Shown here one piece after another: positions 18,465-26,468 of a stretch of DNA of 33,980 nt. The DNA comes from Gemmatimonadaceae bacterium (GTDB lineage Bacteria; Gemmatimonadota; Gemmatimonadetes; Gemmatimonadales; Gemmatimonadaceae): the NCBI GenBank assembly GCA_014377535.1, contig JACMPK010000194.1:1-33980 (forward strand), written 5' to 3'. The stretch's first letter is position 1. Every line of letters begins with the position of its first letter. A model generated the notes under the pieces. That model had not been told where the DNA came from, did not search any database, and saw only the letters and a list, made by a program, of their open reading frames with translations. A program made the position numbers and the translations under genes.

Positions 18465-18764
18465 TTAATCGGTGCGAAGCGCCCGAGACGCGACGACGTC
18501 CGCACACGATAAATTCCATGCAGATAGCGCCACCGTACGCGCCGTCATGAACAGAGCGACGATCCACCGCTCGCGGACGGTAAATTTCCAACCTCCACCG
18601 CTCGTCGACAACGTGATCACAACGCCCAACGCGGGCGCGGCACCGAGCACGACACCGACGCTCGCAGGACTCGAGCGACCAGCGGTCACGAGCGCCGTAC
18701 CGAGGAGGAGCAGCACGAGCGCGGCGTACACAAGCAGCGTGATCCGGCGATACCGAGCCTGCAC
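18465..18764 (-). pseudogene. Short membrane-protein fragment next to ABC ATPase relic
   Basis: The frame begins at GTG 18764 directly against the stop of the ABC ATPase relic (TGAGTG). It encodes about three hydrophobic segments: ITLLVYAALVLLLLGTALVT, VGVVLGAAPALGVVITL and WIVALFMTARTVALSAWNL. It has about 99 codons, far shorter than an ABC permease. It could be a truncated permease of the neighbouring system or a small independent membrane protein. No family is assigned. Confidence 0.4.
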
Positions 18765-19070
18765 TCAATCGAGGAAACCGGCGACTGTCACGCGACCCGC
18801 CGTCAGGATCGTGACGTCGCTCAGCACCAACTCGATCTCCACGATGTCGCGTGAGGCGATGAAGACCGTCGTCCTCGCCGTCGCAGCATTCGCAAAGAGG
18901 CCACGCGCGATCTCGTCGCGCAAAACGGCATCGATACCGGTAAGCGATTTGTCCATCAGCAGCACGCGCGGCTGCGCGGCGAGCGCGCGGAGCAACGCAG
19001 CCTTCATGGTCACGTCGCGGGAAGAACAGGTGACGCGTCGCGTGCCATCTAACGCACAGCGGTCGCGCAG
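18765..19070 (-). pseudogene. ABC transporter ATPase relic, C-terminal half
   Basis: From about 19070 the minus strand reads a degenerate signature region, then ALLRALAAQPRVLLMDKSLT and GIDAVLRDEIARGL, and later TTVFIASRDIVEIE and ILTAGRVTVAGF. In working ABC ATPases the Walker B ends in D-E and the switch residue is His in S-H-D. Here they are D-K and S-R-D. The Walker A half is missing. Truncation plus loss of both catalytic residues marks this as a dead gene. Confidence 0.8.
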
Positions 19071-19136
19071 GTGCGTGGCAGAGTGTAGGGCAGTCTCCTT
19101 GCCCGCGGTACGCGAGCAGGGAAAGCAGTGCGGGAA

Positions 19137-20141
19137 CTACCGAGCACGCTTCGCGGTGCTGTCGAGCGCCGACCGCAGCCCGCGCGCAAGTGCCAGCGCG
19201 TCGTCGTTGGCCCAGAAATGCATGAAGAACAGGCGCGGCTCGTCAGTCAGCATGTGATTGTGCAGGCTGGTCACTTCGATGTTCGCCGCGCGCAGCGCAC
19301 GGATGACCGGGTTCACCTCACGCGCGAGGAGGACGAAATCACCAGTGATCGCGGCACGGCCCCCACCCGTCGGCTGGAAGTTCATGACCGTGCCCAGCCC
19401 CATCGATCCGGGGACCGGCATGTCGCCGTCGCGGATCGTCTCCGGGCGCGGCGCATTCACCTGAAAGACTCCGCCGTTCGCGCGGCCCGCATGGCCGAGC
19501 GCCTTGGCCACGCCGGCGGTGTCCATGTCGATGGCGGGAGCCGGTCCCGCTGGAGCCGGTGCGGGGGCCTTCGTGAGCGCGACTGCGGCCCGGACCGTCT
19601 CGGCGATCTTCACCGCATCGCCATGCGCGCTGACGTGCATGTACAGGATGCGCGGAGACTCGCGCATCACGTGGTGGTGCACCGCCGTCTGCTCCACCCC
19701 GCCCTGCTGCAGGCGCGTCATCACCGCGGGCAGCTCCGCTTCCGTCACCACCAGGTCGCCCATGGCCATCACCGTGTTGTCCGCACCCGTGCCATGCATC
19801 GCGAGCCAGCCACCAAGCGCCAGTGCGGGTCGCAGAGTCACGTCGCCGCGTGGGTCACGGACGACGACCGTCAGGTCGCCTCGGGGGAAGTTGTAGCGTT
19901 GTACCTCACCGGGTTGGGCGACACCGGGCCGTCCCATGGCCGCGTCGACGGCAGTCCAGTCGATTGGAACCCTGCGCACTGGTTCCGTCCGCGTGGCCGG
20001 CTCGGACGGATCGGTGTTCGGCACCATCTTGCTGGTTGCCCTGGTACAGCCGATCACGAAGCCACTCAGCACAAGGAGCGCAACAGCGGCGAAGCGCGTA
20101 CTGCAACGCGCGGAGTTGGCACCGGGGATCGTGAGAGGCAT
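19137..20141 (-). CDS. DUF1259 (LppY/LpqO-like) lipoprotein with two repeats
   Basis: The 334-residue protein has a lipoprotein signal (FAAVALLVLSGFVIGC, lipid-modified Cys at about residue 32). It then has two copies of a DUF1259-like module. Copy 1 (residues about 55-195) contains EQTAVHHHVMRESPRILYMH. Copy 2 (residues about 205-330) contains VTSLHNHMLTDEPRLFFMHF. The repeated H-x-H/N-H...E-P/S-R-x-x-x-M-H pattern hints at a metal or ligand site, but the biochemical role of the family is not known. An Ala/Pro-rich linker joins the copies. It is expected to be membrane-anchored on the periplasmic side. Start ATG 20141 was chosen for the intact signal peptide. It is a single gene, not part of an evident operon. 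Confidence 0.85.
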   Translation of the reverse strand: MPLTIPGANSARCSTRFAAVALLVLSGFVIGCTRATSKMVPNTDPSEPATRTEPVRRVPIDWTAVDAAMGRPGVAQPGEVQRYNFPRGDLTVVVRDPRGDVTLRPALALGGWLAMHGTGADNTVMAMGDLVVTEAELPAVMTRLQQGGVEQTAVHHHVMRESPRILYMHVSAHGDAVKIAETVRAAVALTKAPAPAPAGPAPAIDMDTAGVAKALGHAGRANGGVFQVNAPRPETIRDGDMPVPGSMGLGTVMNFQPTGGGRAAITGDFVLLAREVNPVIRALRAANIEVTSLHNHMLTDEPRLFFMHFWANDDALALARGLRSALDSTAKRAR

Positions 20142-20386
20142 GTCGGATGACTGGGTGGGGCTGCGGAAACTCCGATACAGAACACATCACGCTACTTCAT
20201 TCTAGAACAGCTGTCGACCGTGAAAACGAATTTGCTGTCCTCTACTCACTGTTGATGTCCAGTACGCCAGCACCAACGTGTGCGTAATGCGTCCCGTCGC
20301 ACGCGTCATCGAACGCAGCGGCTAACGTTCTTTGGGCCGTCCGCACGTGGCGGCGCGACCGCGACACGGCAGCAGAGCGAATTGAG

Positions 20387-20846
20387 CGCCGGATCGACGT
20401 GCTGCGCTGGGGTCTGATGCCCAGCTGGGCAGAGGACACGAAGATCGGCAACGCGCTCCGCGAACTCGCGCGCGAAGACCCTTCCGACCAAGCCGAGTTT
20501 TCGCGGTGCATGAAAGGCTGCTCGTCGGTGTCTCGTGTTTGCCGATGTCTTCTTTGAGTGGCGCGACGTGGGCGATGCGACCGCACACCCTCGGAACGGT
20601 GAGCCAGTCACCACGGGTCATCGACCTGTTGCACGCACGGCGGAGCCCGCAAAGCAGCCGCACGCGATCTTGATGATCGTCAGCGCCCCGTTCGCATTCG
20701 GCGGGTTATGGGAGGCGTGGCGCGATCCTGCCGTCGGCGAAGACAACGCGCCTGATGCATGGATGACGTCGTGCACGCTGAACACGACGGCGCCGAACAC
20801 AGTGGTCGCGAGACTCTACGACCGCATGTCGGTGATCGTGCCTCAG
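20387..20846 (+). pseudogene. SRAP (YedK/HMCES-like) relic with frameshift
   Basis: SRAP proteins protect abasic sites in single-stranded DNA by a crosslink through Cys2. Here one frame (from 20387) gives RRIDVLRWGLMPSWAEDTKI, the family's R-W-G-L-x-P-x-W motif, and runs to a TGA near 20555. A second frame (from 20535) gives VFFEWRD (for G-F-Y-E-W), APFAFGGLWEAWRDP, and SCTLNTTAPNTVVARLYDRM. The N-terminal Met-Cys-Gly-Arg start is absent and the active-site His of H-D-R-M-P is Tyr here (YDRMS). Frameshift, missing Cys2 and lost His together show a dead gene. Confidence 0.88.
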
Positions 20847-21542
20847 TGGTCTCGACGGTTCCCCATGTTACGACGGTTCCGCCCCGGCCGTCCTGCCCGT
20901 CCCATTCCTCCCGCCACACCGCCCGCGCGGCGCCCCACCGTGCGGCCGCGGCTCCGCTAAGCAGGCATCGTCGGTCCGACACGAGGGCAGCCGGGTTCAC
21001 GGCCCCATCGCAGTGTCGCCATCGTCACCACGCGCGGCTCCCGCATCTTTAGCGGCTGGACCCATGTGAATCGGCGAATACAGAAAGACTCATCGGACCT
21101 CAGTTGAAAAGTGTCAACTGTCAACACGTATGGGTGTGCCTTCAATCGCGTTAATCCAAACCGTACGAATTTTCCTGCCATACACTTCCGATTGCACTTT
21201 GCGGCCAGTACGACGTAGCCGTGGCGTTGCTCGTAACGACTTGTGCACGCGAGAAGAACGCTCTTGTCTGAAAAAACGCACTACCAACCGACGGATCGAC
21301 TACCCGCTCCGCGCAGTAGACACGATCATCCGCGCCACGGATACGCGTCGTTGACCCACTGTTCAACCAGAGGCGGCAATCACGAATTGTTGCGGTCACA
21401 TGCTCGCCAAGAGTCTGGTCTCACAGCACACTCGCGCTGGCGTCTCCCCCATCGCTATCTGTCAAATCGTACATCAAGGCTGCAACGGACACCTCTTGAA
21501 TCGAGCCGTTTGCTTCCGGGGTAAACCAGGTGCGGTTCCAGA
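20847..21542. other. Gene-free interval
   Basis: No protein family is recognisable. A small tandem TGTCAAC-TGTCAAC occurs near 21112-21126. The minus-strand frame ending near 20957 has no known motif. Confidence 0.4.
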
Positions 21543-21707
21543 CACACGCCACATGCACGCCTCCGGGACATCGCGGTGTGACGCGCAATCCAGTGGCATC
21601 GCGCGGACGGTGCCAAAACACCGCCGGCACGAGAATGGCCGCTGGCCCCAGCTGTGACTCCAGCGCGCGCCCCTGCTGCCATCCGGATCGCGACCGTAGA
21701 GTTCAAA
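21543..21707 (-). pseudogene. Second photolyase, C-terminal relic
   Basis: The minus strand reads FELYGRDPDGSRGARWSHSW, GQRPFSCRRCFGTVRAMPLD and CASHRDVPEA. The intact photolyase at 609-2234 reads LALDGRDPNGIMGTLWCLGW, GERPFPSQPGFGTVRAMSLD and RASHRYDPDAF at the same place. About 55 residues align without gaps. The upstream FAD domain cannot be traced. It is a decayed paralogue or an old duplicate fragment 19 kb away. Confidence 0.85.
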
Positions 21708-21996
21708 ACGGACATTCACAAACGTTGTGATTATCCCGTTTCTCGTCGTCGCCTTCGCGGCCACGCCGCGTCACAATCTCTCAGGGCTGATTGCGCTCGT
21801 TCCGGAGCGCAAGGAGGCACGCGCGCGTTATCGTCTCGCGTCCGATGCCCACACGATGCCGCTCGAATCCGGCTCTGTCACCTCACGATCCCGTAATTTC
21901 CGAAGAGCGAAAGAGAATCAGACGTCGAGAGATCTGGAATCCGCCGAGCGGCGTATGTTTTATAAACCTCATCTTATTCTCACTTCGAGAAATTTC

Positions 21997-22902
21997 ATGA
22001 CTATGCGTGTCACTCTGCTGTTCGTCGCTATCGCACTCGCCGCCTGCGCTGAGGACCCAACAGGAACCAATGTCTCCACGGCCGCGACTGCACTTTCCGT
22101 TAATTCTGGTGGTAAGGTCTCAGGCGAAGCGCTCATTGGTCTGACCAACAACAATGAATTGGTCTCTTTCGAAAGTGGCAAACCCAATCAGTCGACCAGT
22201 CTCGTCCCGATCACCGGGCTCATGACCGGCGAGTCGGTCATCGGTATCGACTTCCGGCCGAGCGATCTCGGCACCAACGGTGTCAGCGACGTCGGCAAGC
22301 TCTACGGCGTGACGAGCGCCAGTCGCTTGTATGTCATCGACCCGGTGACCGGGGTGGTAAGCAACCCCGTGATGCTATCGGTAGCGTTGAACGGCACCTC
22401 TTTCGGCATCGGGTTCAATCCCGTCGTGGATCGCCTGCGCGTCCATAGCAACACGAACCAGAACCTCCGCATCAACGTGGAGACCGGTGCGACCATCGTT
22501 GATGCCCCACTCGCCTACAGCGCCGGTGACGTCAACTTCGGTAAAAATGCGGACGTTACGGCTACGGGCTACACCAACAACGACGCCAACAGGGCAACCG
22601 GAACGGAACTCTACGCGATTGATGTTGCGCAGGACGTGCTCGTTGAGTTCGGAGCAGCAAGCGCCACGTCTGGACCAAATTCAGGCCGGCTCGTAACCGT
22701 TGGTGCGCTAGGCGTGGATGCAGGTCTGCTGGCAGGCTTCGACATCAGCGTGAGCTCGGGTATCGCGTACGCAGTATTGGCGACGTCGGCCTCAGGCAAG
22801 TCCGTGCTGTATTCCATCGACCTTGATACCGGCGCAGCGACCAAGCTCGGCTTGCTAGCCCAGACCAAGGATGCCCTGCTGAGCGTCGCGGTCCGGCCGT
22901 AA
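21997..22902 (+). CDS. DUF4394 lipoprotein
   Basis: The 301-residue protein starts with a lipoprotein signal (MTMRVTLLFVAIALAAC; lipobox L-A-A-C). The rest is a DUF4394 beta-rich domain: LIGLTNNNELVSFESGKP, VIGIDFRPSDLG, KLYGVTSASRLYVIDPVTG, FGIGFNPVVDRLRVHSNTNQ, NLRINVETG, then a late LYSIDLDTGAATKLGLLA. The repeated strand pattern is propeller-like. The family's function is unknown; members are predicted cell-surface or periplasmic. Start ATG 21997 has GAGA about seven bases upstream; ATG 22003 is an alternative. A strong hairpin follows the stop. It is monocistronic and surrounded by relics. Confidence 0.88.
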   Translation: MTMRVTLLFVAIALAACAEDPTGTNVSTAATALSVNSGGKVSGEALIGLTNNNELVSFESGKPNQSTSLVPITGLMTGESVIGIDFRPSDLGTNGVSDVGKLYGVTSASRLYVIDPVTGVVSNPVMLSVALNGTSFGIGFNPVVDRLRVHSNTNQNLRINVETGATIVDAPLAYSAGDVNFGKNADVTATGYTNNDANRATGTELYAIDVAQDVLVEFGAASATSGPNSGRLVTVGALGVDAGLLAGFDISVSSGIAYAVLATSASGKSVLYSIDLDTGAATKLGLLAQTKDALLSVAVRP

Positions 22903-22923
22903 CCATACCGCTCGGTAATCGTG

Positions 22924-22950
22924 GGGGCCGTGGCGGCATGCCACGGCCCT
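22924..22950 (+). terminator. Hairpin terminator after the DUF4394 gene
   Basis: GGGCCGTGG (22925-22933) pairs with CCACGGCCC (22941-22949), with further pairing at both ends. It lies 22 bases after the stop codon. The T-tract is poor (TCTTCG), so termination may be partly factor-dependent. Confidence 0.65.
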
Positions 22951-23047
22951 CTTCGTATAGGCACCACATTCACACGACACTTTCGCGAGGAGCGACGCGT
23001 CGCAGAGCGTTCCTCGCACTATTGATCTCTGCTTCAGAGAATCTTTT

Positions 23048-23255
23048 ATGCGCTGTGCGCTGCTCTTGCTCGCCGCCGCGGTAGTTGTTGCGCTTCCGTC
23101 GGCTCCGCTCGCGGCCCAGTCGGCCGTCGTGTCGACGCTTGCGGCTCCGGCCGCCGCGGCCTCTGCGCGCCGAGCGGTCTGCGCACATCGCCGAATCGAT
23201 GGGCATGGCGCTTCTCGACGCCGGAACCACGGACCGTGAGAATCGTGCTTCGTAA
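23048..23255 (+). pseudogene. Small secreted protein, frameshifted
   Basis: ATG 23048 opens a clear signal peptide, MRCALLLLAAAVVVALPSAP, then LAAQSAVVSTLAAPAAAASA. A +1/-1 shift around 23150-23170 moves the coding-like text to another frame: ERSAHIAESMGMALLDAGTT then DRENRAS and a stop at 23253. With the shift repaired the product would be about 68 residues. The family is unknown; it may be the surviving start of a longer protein. Confidence 0.5.
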
Positions 23256-23862
23256 CGCACGAGCGCTGAGCAGTGGGCTCGAGACGCTCCCAACAAATCG
23301 CGCGAGCGCGCCGATATCGGCGCGTCGAGTGCGCAGCGTTTTCTCGTACGCAGTGCCATCCGGCGTTACACGACCGGGTAGCGTGCGGCCGTCGCGATCC
23401 TCGGCCGTGAACCCACTCGTCAGGACGACGGTGCGTCCCGCCCCATTGTGCCGACACACCCGCGGACGGACCACTGCGCGACGATACCCTGACATGTCGC
23501 TTCAGCCGTCCGCATCGAGGTCGTTGCGGCGCTACGCATGCAAGCCGGCGAGCAGCGTCGTGCCAAGTCGCTCGCTGAACGGCTGCTTACCGAGGAACAC
23601 CGCGTCGGTGCCCCTGCGCGACGACTGATTGTTTAGCGCCGTTCGGTCTGCTTCGGCGCCGAGCCGACGGCCGATGAGATCAATCACACCGCCGAGTGCT
23701 GACATCCCGTATGGTGCCGAGGCGGTCCGTTTGATGATCTCCACCGGTCTCAGATCAACCGGTGGGATCTGCAGCAACCCGCACCCGCAGGCCACTCGTC
23801 TCGTTCAACATCATGGCGATGTCTCGGGGTGACATCGGCGCGCGCACCTGACGCAGGTGGAC
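23230..23862 (-). pseudogene. TonB-dependent receptor relic
   Basis: The minus strand first gives the plug start (SPRDIAMMLNETSGLRV) up to about 23758. After a frameshift with loss of about 45 residues, it gives LLQIPPVDLRPVEIIKRTAS and APYGMSALGGVIDLIGRR, the strongly conserved plug core. In the same frame the barrel continues: LLAGLHA, TAG, RRNDLDADG, TGA, SDMSGYRRAVVRPR, then TSGFTAEDRDGRTLPGRVTP and TLRTRRADIGALARFVG. The two stops fit CAG-to-TAG and TGG-to-TGA changes. The remaining barrel is gone. The substrate cannot be told. Confidence 0.88.
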
Positions 23863-23892
23863 GCGAGGCTGGCGCAGCTGACCGTTCTGCGC

Positions 23893-23960
23893 GATGCCCC
23901 GGCGGGCGTGCTCGATCGATGCCCCGGCGGGCGGGCTTGATCGATGTCGCGGCGGGCTGG
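23893..23960. repeat. 25-bp tandem repeat, about 2.5 copies
   Basis: Units at 23893-23917 and 23918-23942 share GATGCCCCGGCGGGCG with two differences over 25 bp, and a third partial unit begins at 23943 (GATGTCGCGGCGGG). It lies just upstream of the TonB receptor relic and probably arose by slippage in decaying DNA. Confidence 0.75.
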
Positions 23961-24178
23961 CGGGCGCCGATTGTCGGATCCTCGGCGCGTTGGGTCGCTT
24001 CGTGGCCGCGAAGGTGCACGACGGCGACACCAGAATCAGGCACATCGACCCGATGTGCAACGGACGCTCATTCACTCGCGATCAACAGACACTCCATGCG
24101 AACAACGCAGGTTGACGGCAGCCAGGCGCCGGTGATCTCGACCTGCGTCGGATGGCGTCAGACCGGCAATTAATTCGT

Positions 24179-24295
24179 ATGCAAAACATCATGCTGGGCA
24201 GCGCAGCACGCGTCGCGGTTGGTGGCGCCGCCGGAGGCGGCCTGCGATACCTGATCGGCGCAGCGCTGTTTGCATCTTCGAGCACGTTTCTCTAA
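24179..24295 (+). pseudogene. CrcB-like fluoride channel N-terminal fragment
   Basis: ATG 24179 opens 38 codons reading MLGSAARVAVGGAAGGGLRY then LIGAALFASSSTFL and a stop. CrcB/Fluc proteins start with a helix carrying G-G-x-x-G-x-x-x-R-Y, which is matched. The remaining three helices are absent, and an IS-like fragment follows at once. Confidence 0.6.
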
Positions 24296-24415
24296 GGGTC
24301 AGGTCCACTGCACCAGCGGGGGAACACCAAAGTGCGATGGCTGTTCGCCTTCACGAATGCGGCGTACAACCTCGTGCGGATGCGCAGGCTCCTGCGCGTC
24401 GGGGTGGCGACATGA
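24296..24415 (+). mobile_element. IS transposase C-terminal fragment
   Basis: In one frame the DNA reads QRGNTKVRWLFAFTNAAYNL then VRMRRLLRVGVAT and a stop at 24413. The segment R-W-x-F-x-F-x-x-A-A-Y-N-L-V-R is typical of the C-terminal end of DDE transposases of IS5/IS1182-like families. The catalytic domain and terminal inverted repeats are missing. Confidence 0.6.
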
Positions 24416-24489
24416 GCATGTGTTCGGGCGCGAAACACGCGCACCAACGCGTGCCGCACGCGACGCTGATGCGACCATCTCGGCGGCTT

Positions 24490-24930
24490 TCACCCATTTG
24501 CACCCGATCTACGCTCGCGACGTAGCCGTTTCAATGAGAAACTGCGCTTTTTCATCACCCTGCTAAGCTTGAAGTGAGCAAGAGCGCCAATCATCAGAAG
24601 CACCAGAGCGACCCAGTCAACGCGCACCACAGTTGTGAGTGCAGTGTTTGGTGTGGCGGAGGGATGCGCCAAAACCATGAACGAGATAACGCTCACGAAG
24701 CCGGCTCCCAACGCGATTCGATGCAGCTCTGGACGGACCCCTGCATACGCCAAGAAAGCGGCTAGAAGCCCAAGCAAGACGGCTCGGTGCCGCAGTAGCA
24801 ATTCAAGGGTTCCTTCTCGTACCGGGACGCCGTAAAGCTGCGATCGCTTGTCCGCACCGAGCACGCCCAAGACGGGCAGAGCATGGATGAGAGCTACGAG
24901 AACCAAGACAGCGGGAACAATGAAGCGCAT
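24490..24930 (-). CDS. Small four-helix integral membrane protein
   Basis: The 146-residue protein begins MRFIVPAVLVLVALIHALPV. It has four hydrophobic segments (residues about 3-22, 45-65, 70-92 and 100-122) with conserved-looking LYGVPVREGTLELLLRHRAV between the first two. It resembles a family of short inner-membrane proteins often mislabelled phosphopantetheine adenylyltransferase; no enzymatic motif of that enzyme is present. The C-terminus is very basic (KKRSFSLKRLRRERR). Start ATG 24930 was chosen because the first helix begins there; the frame is open upstream to 25233 but that part is not protein-like. No ribosome binding site is evident. Function is unknown. Confidence 0.7.
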   Translation of the reverse strand: MRFIVPAVLVLVALIHALPVLGVLGADKRSQLYGVPVREGTLELLLRHRAVLLGLLAAFLAYAGVRPELHRIALGAGFVSVISFMVLAHPSATPNTALTTVVRVDWVALVLLMIGALAHFKLSRVMKKRSFSLKRLRRERRSGANG

Positions 24931-25202
24931 GGCGTCAGCTTTTGTGAAGAAGAATGAACTTGAGCCGGTTTGATGGAAACTAGGTTTAGGCGCACTATTA
25001 TCTACTTGAGAATGCCGTTGCGTGTCCGTGCTCTTGGGCGGCCGATGTCGCGTGATGACGTGCACGGTGGTGTCTGCGCGGCGGGTGGGGTGGGCGCGCC
25101 GCGGGCGAAGCGGGAAGTCACTCGTCTTGCGTTTCACCCCGAGCGGCACGACGCGGCCGCGACTGGAGCTGACCGAGAGCGCGCGGATTTCGGCGAGGAT
25201 AA

Positions 25203-25608
25203 TGAGCATGACCACGAATACGAACACCACCACGAAGACGACGCCGCGATGGAAGACGCTTGCGGGGAAGACGCTCCGCGACTGGCATGACGACGTGGAG
25301 ACGGTCCTCGGTATCGCTCACGTCCGAGCACGCGGCAACAACGGGTGGCGGCGCGCCTTCGCCAACCTGTACGATCAGTGGCACGCGGAGCCGCGCATGA
25401 AAGATCTGATCACCGGCCACACGACGCGGAGCAAGGAAGTTACGGGTCCACGCGGACTGACGTCTACCTCAATTCGCGAGACACACGGCTGCTGCGTGAG
25501 GGGCAGCGCCTGATCGAACACGCACGGACGGCTTACGCCTTTACGGGCGAGGCGCCGGCTGAGGCGGAGCGGATCTTCCAGACGGCGGGAGCGACGTCGG
25601 CCCGGTAG
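25203..25608 (+). pseudogene. Possible tyrosine recombinase C-terminal relic
   Basis: One frame reads TLRDWHDDVETVLGIAHVRA, NGWRRAFANLYDQWH, then MKDLITGHTTRSKEVTG. After a shift near 25445, the next frame reads TDVYLNSRDTRLLREGQRLI and EHARTAYAFTGEAPAEAERI before the stop at 25606. The order R-x-x-F-A...G-H...Y fits the end of a phage-type integrase, and a tRNA 3'-end repeat lies about 185 bp downstream, where an integrase gene is often found. However, the usual H-x-x-R box is N-x-x-x-R here and no catalytic first Arg is visible. An unrelated helical protein is not excluded. Confidence 0.35.
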
Positions 25609-25634
25609 TCCACGCGAAGCACCGTCTGTACGCG

Positions 25635-25666
25635 AAGCGCGGCACCCCCTGAAGGGTGCCGCGCTT
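25635..25666 (+). terminator. Strong intrinsic terminator
   Basis: A perfect 13-bp stem, AAGCGCGGCACCC (25635-25647) with GGGTGCCGCGCTT (25654-25666), has a 6-base loop and is followed by TGTTCG. It sits 27 bases after the integrase-like frame. It would end plus-strand transcripts and, by symmetry, may work in both directions. Confidence 0.8.
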
Positions 25667-25772
25667 TGTTCGTGAACTCCAGACCCGCTGAAGGAAACGC
25701 GTGGGGACACAACACATCCAAAAACGTATCCGCCCTCAAGAATCCGTGAATACATGCACCCCTGAACCTCGT

Positions 25773-25892
25773 GTCCTGCAACACTTTAGACTCATCGGGA
25801 CGACAGGATTCGAACCTGCGACCCCCTGAACCCCATGCGAGTGGGATACAAACAGGTCGACAGCCGAACGCGTAAGTCGTTGTCCTGCAACG
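25773..25892. repeat. Pair of 12-bp direct repeats flanking the tRNA 3'-end copy
   Basis: TGTCCTGCAAC followed by a purine and C occurs at 25773-25784 and again at 25881-25892, on either side of the tRNA-derived segment. Spaced direct repeats around an attachment core can be recombinase arm sites, but only two copies are seen and the match may be chance. Confidence 0.35.
25793..25838 (-). repeat. Proline-type tRNA 3' half, copy 1 (putative att site)
   Basis: Read on the minus strand, this is the 3' half of a tRNA: anticodon loop ATGGGGT, 3' anticodon stem TCAGG, variable GGGTC, T arm GCAGG-TTCGAAT-CCTGT, and acceptor CGTCCCG plus discriminator A. The loop matches tRNA-Pro(GGG). No 5' acceptor strand (CGGGACG) or D arm is present on the 5' side, so it is not a tRNA gene. 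The same sequence recurs at 32496-32542 in the same orientation with one extra base. Such duplicated tRNA 3' ends are the usual trace of elements integrated by tyrosine recombinases. Confidence 0.85.
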
Positions 25893-26120
25893 CCTCGGAT
25901 TTTGTGCGGACGTGAATGCGGTGCGCGCATCCGCGCACAATACATCGGAACCCGTGCCTGGAACGGACCCTGAGCACGGGCGCCTTGCAGACCGCAAGCG
26001 AGCGCGGAGTCGCGACACCTCGATGATATCCTAAAGGCGGTCGAACGCGTACGGTCGCGCGGCCACGAGACGCGGCCAAGGTCGGCGTGGATGTCGAGCC
26101 ACCGTGCCAACAGACCCGCT

Positions 26121-26311
26121 GAGGCCTCGGACGACGACTGCCGCCACCGCCGCCGGTCGTCTCACCCGCCCTCTGAGGCCTCAGGCGACGCACCTCCGCC
26201 GGTCCTCCCGCCAGGCCCTCCGAGGTATCAGACGCGGCCACCCTCGGCACCGCACGGGGCCCAAACGCAGATCGTCTGAGGCCTCTGACGCGGCCACCCT
26301 CGGCTCCGCAC
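26121..26311. repeat. Degenerate GAGGCCTC palindrome repeats
   Basis: The 8-bp palindrome GAGGCCTC occurs at 26121, 26175 and 26278, with a variant GAGGTATC at 26222, roughly every 50 bp. The third and fourth units share 24 bases with one mismatch (ACGCGGCCACCCTCGGC...). The spacing and variability do not suit CRISPR. It may be a small extragenic repeat family or recombination debris. Confidence 0.6.
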
Positions 26312-26468
26312 CGGCACCACATCGTGCGGGGCCGGGCCATGGCGCGCGCGAGAGCGGGCGGCCATCGCGTGGCCCGCTCGCTACTCATGGCGTGTCAACA
26401 CCGGAAAGGATTGCGCACTGTTACCGGGATCTTTTGCGCACCTGATCGGGGGCGGAGCCCTGGGGCCG

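Noticed and set aside
18472-19257. 261-codon plus-strand frame
   Set aside because: Serine/arginine-rich antisense of the ABC relic and the DUF1259 gene end, no motifs.
20535-20960. Intact short SRAP gene from GTG 20535
   Set aside because: It lacks the first half of the domain, which is found in another frame just upstream, and the catalytic Cys2 and His.
25795-25870. Complete tRNA gene at the left tRNA-like copy
   Set aside because: Only the anticodon loop, T arm and 3' acceptor strand are present; no CGGGACG 5' strand or D arm exists on the 5' side. The same holds for 32498-32585.
26121-26311. CRISPR array
   Set aside because: Repeats are only 8-24 bp, variable in length and spacing, without uniform spacers or cas genes.
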